Under the pieces are notes generated by a model. It searched no databases and was not told the origin of the DNA. It was given only the letters and a program-made list of their open reading frames with translations. Shown in pieces: positions 60,954-64,000 of a stretch of 64,000 bases of DNA. The stretch comes from Glaciozyma antarctica PI12 (lineage: Eukaryota > Basidiomycota > Microbotryomycetes > Kriegeriales > Camptobasidiaceae), in NCBI GenBank assembly GCA_002917775.1, contig KZ627155.1:1105897-1169896 (forward strand), given 5' to 3'. Within the stretch, counting starts at the first letter, position 1. The number at the start of each line of letters is the position of its first letter. The translations under genes and the position numbers were made by a program.

Positions 60954-61442
60954 GCTTCCGCCGCTCCCCTTGTAGCAATTCCACCCCACTCCCTTCTGAT
61001 ATCGTTCACCGTAGCGCCTTCGTGGCAGCTCTCGGTTCTCTCCCCCCCCGCGTTACAACGCCTTGGATACACACTCACTCTCGTTACTTTCTTGCATTTC
61101 TCAGCTTACGGTTCATCATGGCGTGTGCGGAGTGGGATCAGCGAGAGAGGGTGCTGGAGACTGGAACTGCTTCGCTTTTGGCGCCTGCTCCCTCGATGAA
61201 CTGCGTTGGCTCTCACTGCTCTCCTTCGCCGGCGTCGCTGCTCTTTCTTGCTTCTCCGCTATCACCAGGCGAGCTCCGTCAGCATCGATGAGCACGACAA
61301 ACGACGAGTTCCAAGCCAGCTACCTCCGCATCGTCTCCCTCATCCTCGCCGCCTCTCCCTCTCAACTCTCCGACTCTCCTCGCTCGCCAAGCTCTATTCC
61401 GAAACTGCATTACTGTAACCTCCTCTCTACCCACTCAACCAC
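60954..61442. other. Intergenic between convergent genes
   Basis: 489 bases between the SPO12-domain stop and the stop of the F-box/LRR-like gene. No gene on either strand has support. Confidence 0.5.
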
Positions 61443-63042
61443 CTACTCGCTCTCCTCCTCACTCTCACCCTCACCCTCCGTCTCATCATCCTCATCATCT
61501 TCCCACTCATCCCCCTCCTCATCATCCTCGTCATCCTCCTCCGTCGGCATCACCCGACACTCAATCCCCTTCGCAAAGCACCACACCTCCAAACTCTCCA
61601 CCTGCCCTTCCGTCAAACTACTATCGCCCGTAACATTCACCCTCTCGATCGTCCCGATTCGAGACGAGAGGAAAGAGAGGAGGTCGTCGTAAGAGATTTT
61701 GGGGCAGAACCCGAATTCGAATTCAGTGAGAGGGGAGGAGAAGGAGGAAAGGATGGTAGGGGCGTGGAGAGTTGAGAGGACAAGAGTCGTTAGGTGCGGA
61801 AGGGGGAGGGGAGTGCCGATCGTGAGGTTGTCCTTCTCGACGTTATCGTTGGGCGTCATCTGCGTTCGGCGTCAGTCGCTATCGTCAAGAGGGAGGAGAG
61901 AACGAACCTCGAGATCCAGCACCTCGAGTGTATCCCTAAACTTGCTCACGAGCGTCCTGAAATCCGGCACCGACAACTCCTCGCACTCGGCCATCGCAAG
62001 GATCTTCAACGGCGCCTTCCACTCCGCCTCCGCAAATTCCTTTCCCACGAAAGGCGTATGCGCAAGACTGAGCGTCTCGAGCTCTGTAAGCCCGACGAGC
62101 GTGTTAAGGAGCTCGGCGCGGCCGGTGGGCGAGGGGAGGAGGTTATCGATTGCGAGATCGAGGCGCTGGAGATGGGGAAACGGGGAGATGAGGGAGGCGA
62201 GGTAGGATTCGGAGATGAGGGCTTCGTCTGCTGAAGTGAGAGTGAGGTCGAGGAGGGTAGGGAGGGAGGACAGGAGGGCGACGGTGACTTCGTTGCGGGG
62301 TTCGGACTCGGCGGGAGTGTCGACGAGGTCGATATCGAGGGATTGGATATCGAGGGATTAGAGGTAGGAGGTGAGCGAAGAGCATGCGACGGTGCTTGGA
62401 CTGTTGGTCCGCTACTTCTTCCTCGGGGGAAGAGGCTTCGACGTGCGAGGCATCGTAGGCGGGTCCTACGAGAGCGGTGACGGCCGTGAGCTCTTGGTCC
62501 GAGCGGAAGTAGAAGGCTTCGGCGAGAGCGACGGTAAGCTCTTCGATGTGCTCAGAGTGGCGGGGGAGGATGTCGGTGATGAAATAGGCGACGTCGAGAT
62601 TGTTTCTTTCCGTAAAGTCGACGGACTGCGCGGCGTTGAAGTCAGACTCTGCACTGCGAGTGGAGGAGAAGAGCGAACGAACCTTCCACAAGAACGGAGC
62701 GGCGAGAGTCGCAAACTCGGTGTTGACGAGCGCGAGCATGCTCAACGCGCTAGGGACCATCTCCCCACCGCAGCATCCTCCTCCCTCGGCGTGCTCGTGC
62801 GCATGCTCGTGCTCATCCGCGTGCTCGTGCTCGTGGCCGTGAGCTCCAGGAGCGTGCGACGAGCAATCGTGAGGCGCGACTTCTCCCTCCTCATCGACGT
62901 CCTCGACCTCGATGTCGTCCTCGAAATCTTCCTCCTCTTCTTCGTCAACCTCGTCGACCATCTCGACGATGAGGGCCTTGAGCTCCGGGGGAAGGAGAGC
63001 GAGAGAGGGCTTGGGGCGGGAGGATTGGGTGGTGTCGGACAT
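61443..63042 (-). pseudogene. F-box/LRR-like gene with His-rich insert and a broken frame
   Basis: ATG 63042 opens MSDTTQSSRPKPSLALLPPE, an F-box-like start (LLPPELKALIVEMVDEV). An acidic stretch and a His/Glu/Ala-rich insert follow (HGHEHEHADEHEHAHEHAEG, then CCGG), then SMLALVNTEFATLAAPFLWK. Leucine-rich-repeat-like sequence comes next (ERNNLDVAYFITDILPRHSE, LTVALAEAFYF). Near 62350-62390 the frame fails: the next LRR-like part (SLDIDLVDTPAESEPRNEV, LPTLLDLTLTSADEALISES, LELEMTP-type helices) lies one base out of phase, with a TAA (62358-62360) just before it, beside a 15-bp tandem duplication. The rest continues to an acidic tail ending at 61443. Either the gene is broken or an intron was missed. 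Confidence 0.5.
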
Positions 63043-64000
63043 GATGCTGTGGAGGGGAGGCGTCAGTAAGAGAGCTGGGCGACGGTGGCAAGTGTGGAGA
63101 GGCGAGTGCTAGCTTTCTCGCTAAGATTCGTCTCGCGCCATCGCCAAGCGGGTGCGAGAGCAGCTGCTCAGGCGCCTCTTGTCGAAGTGCTGACGAGGAC
63201 CAGCGGGAGAGCGCAAGACGTCGTGGTTTATCACCGCGCTCCCAACCCTCGTTCAGGAAGGCACCGCGCCTTCCACTTCCCACGGCGGCAGGCCGTAGAA
63301 ATAGAGGAGGAGGCTCCGCGACCCCCGAGCGAGTGGTGCCAACACGACTAGGCGTGCTCGCAGCGTACAACAAGCAGCACGGCAAGCAGCGCACGTAGCA
63401 AGAGCATCTCCTCGCGAGCTTAGTCCGCACAGAGAGCCCGCGCTGGCGCCAACTTCGCGCGCCGCTCAGAGCAGGAGAGCCCGAACGTGCTCATCCCTCC
63501 TCGTCCTCCTCCAGCCCTCCCTCCAGCCCGCGCAAGCGCGCCGGTGGAACCTCTTCCTTCCACCTTGGCGAGCACCCTTCCCTCTCCGCGCACGCCTTGT
63601 CCTGTCCAGCTCCCTCAACAACCACGCCCACTCACCTTTTTGTTCCGAGTCGGTGAAGCTGATTCGAGGGGCTGAGCTGCAGGTGAGTCCTTGCGGGCTA
63701 TTGGAGGAGCTGGACGAGAGCTGTATTGCCAGGCGAGAGCTGCGAGGGACGTTGAAGGAGAGAGAGCCTCGACTCAGAAAAAAATCGAGAGCGGCCCCAC
63801 GCGGAGGATAGGGGTCCACCTCTTTTTCGTTCCTCAGTCTCTCTCCGTTCCACAGACTCAGGTTGCAGATGCGTAGAACAGTTGTGGGAGAGCGTATCGA
63901 GGGCCTACGCCGCCAAATTCTGTCATCTTGCTTTTATTATTGGCTGGCAGGAGAAGCAGCTCGTCAGAATGTACGAGCACGGTCTTCATCCTCAAATTTG
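63043..64000. other. Right-edge region without a supported gene
   Basis: Close to 1 kb. A reading frame from ATG 63869 (MRRTVVGERIEGLRRQILSS) stays open to the window edge and could be the 5' exon of a gene to the right. It has only 44 codons and no recognisable motif. The rest looks like promoter and leader sequence. Confidence 0.35.

Overview
The window looks like a nuclear chromosome segment of a basidiomycete red yeast (Pucciniomycotina, Sporidiobolales; Rhodotorula/Rhodosporidium type). This is inferred from high GC, dense genes on both strands, many short introns (mostly about 45-65 nt, GTRNGT donors, CTRAY branch sites, no polypyrimidine bias), and a protein set typical of these yeasts. 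Gene models below were spliced by eye; gene spans run from start codon to stop codon and include introns.

Layout, left to right. 0-12 kb: a truncated unknown gene, a small membrane protein, the glycerophosphocholine acyltransferase GPC1, an auxin-efflux-carrier-family transporter, the Hsp90 co-chaperone CDC37, a three-LIM-domain protein and a small membrane protein. 12.5-14.1 kb: a decayed MYND zinc-finger gene. 14-22.4 kb: ribosome biogenesis factor ERB1, homoisocitrate dehydrogenase LYS12, a DUF1640 mitochondrial coiled-coil protein and a copper-fist transcription factor. 22.8-25.5 kb: a predicted secreted protein made of repeated cysteine-rich exons with a ubiquitin domain embedded in the chain. 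26.8-33.5 kb: a Myb plus C2H2 regulator, a RING-type E3 ligase candidate and a CAP59-family mannosyltransferase. 33.5-36.9 kb: a second, truncated array of the same cysteine-rich exons followed by an intact MYND gene. 37-50 kb: SKI3, a myotubularin phosphatase, a MATH-BTB protein and a Myb-like protein. 50-64 kb: a type B carboxylesterase with an unusual 1.06-kb intron, a broken F-box gene, a large TPR protein, a SPO12-domain protein and a second F-box/LRR-like gene with a broken frame; the right edge is undetermined.

Most genes are unrelated housekeeping neighbours, not a pathway cluster. Two local families stand out. The cysteine-rich modules (22.8-25.5 and 33.5-35.1 kb) and the MYND genes (12.5-14.1 and 35.5-36.9 kb) each have one intact and one degraded copy in this 25-kb stretch, pointing to local duplication and decay.

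The most unusual object is the 632-residue, 14-exon gene at 22763-25468. It has a signal peptide, about eleven cysteine-rich modules (almost all encoded by single symmetric phase-2 exons), and a ubiquitin fold that keeps the core, the K48 region and the Q-x-x-x-V-H-L-V-L end but lacks the LRLRGG tail. I know of no described protein with this layout, but could not search.
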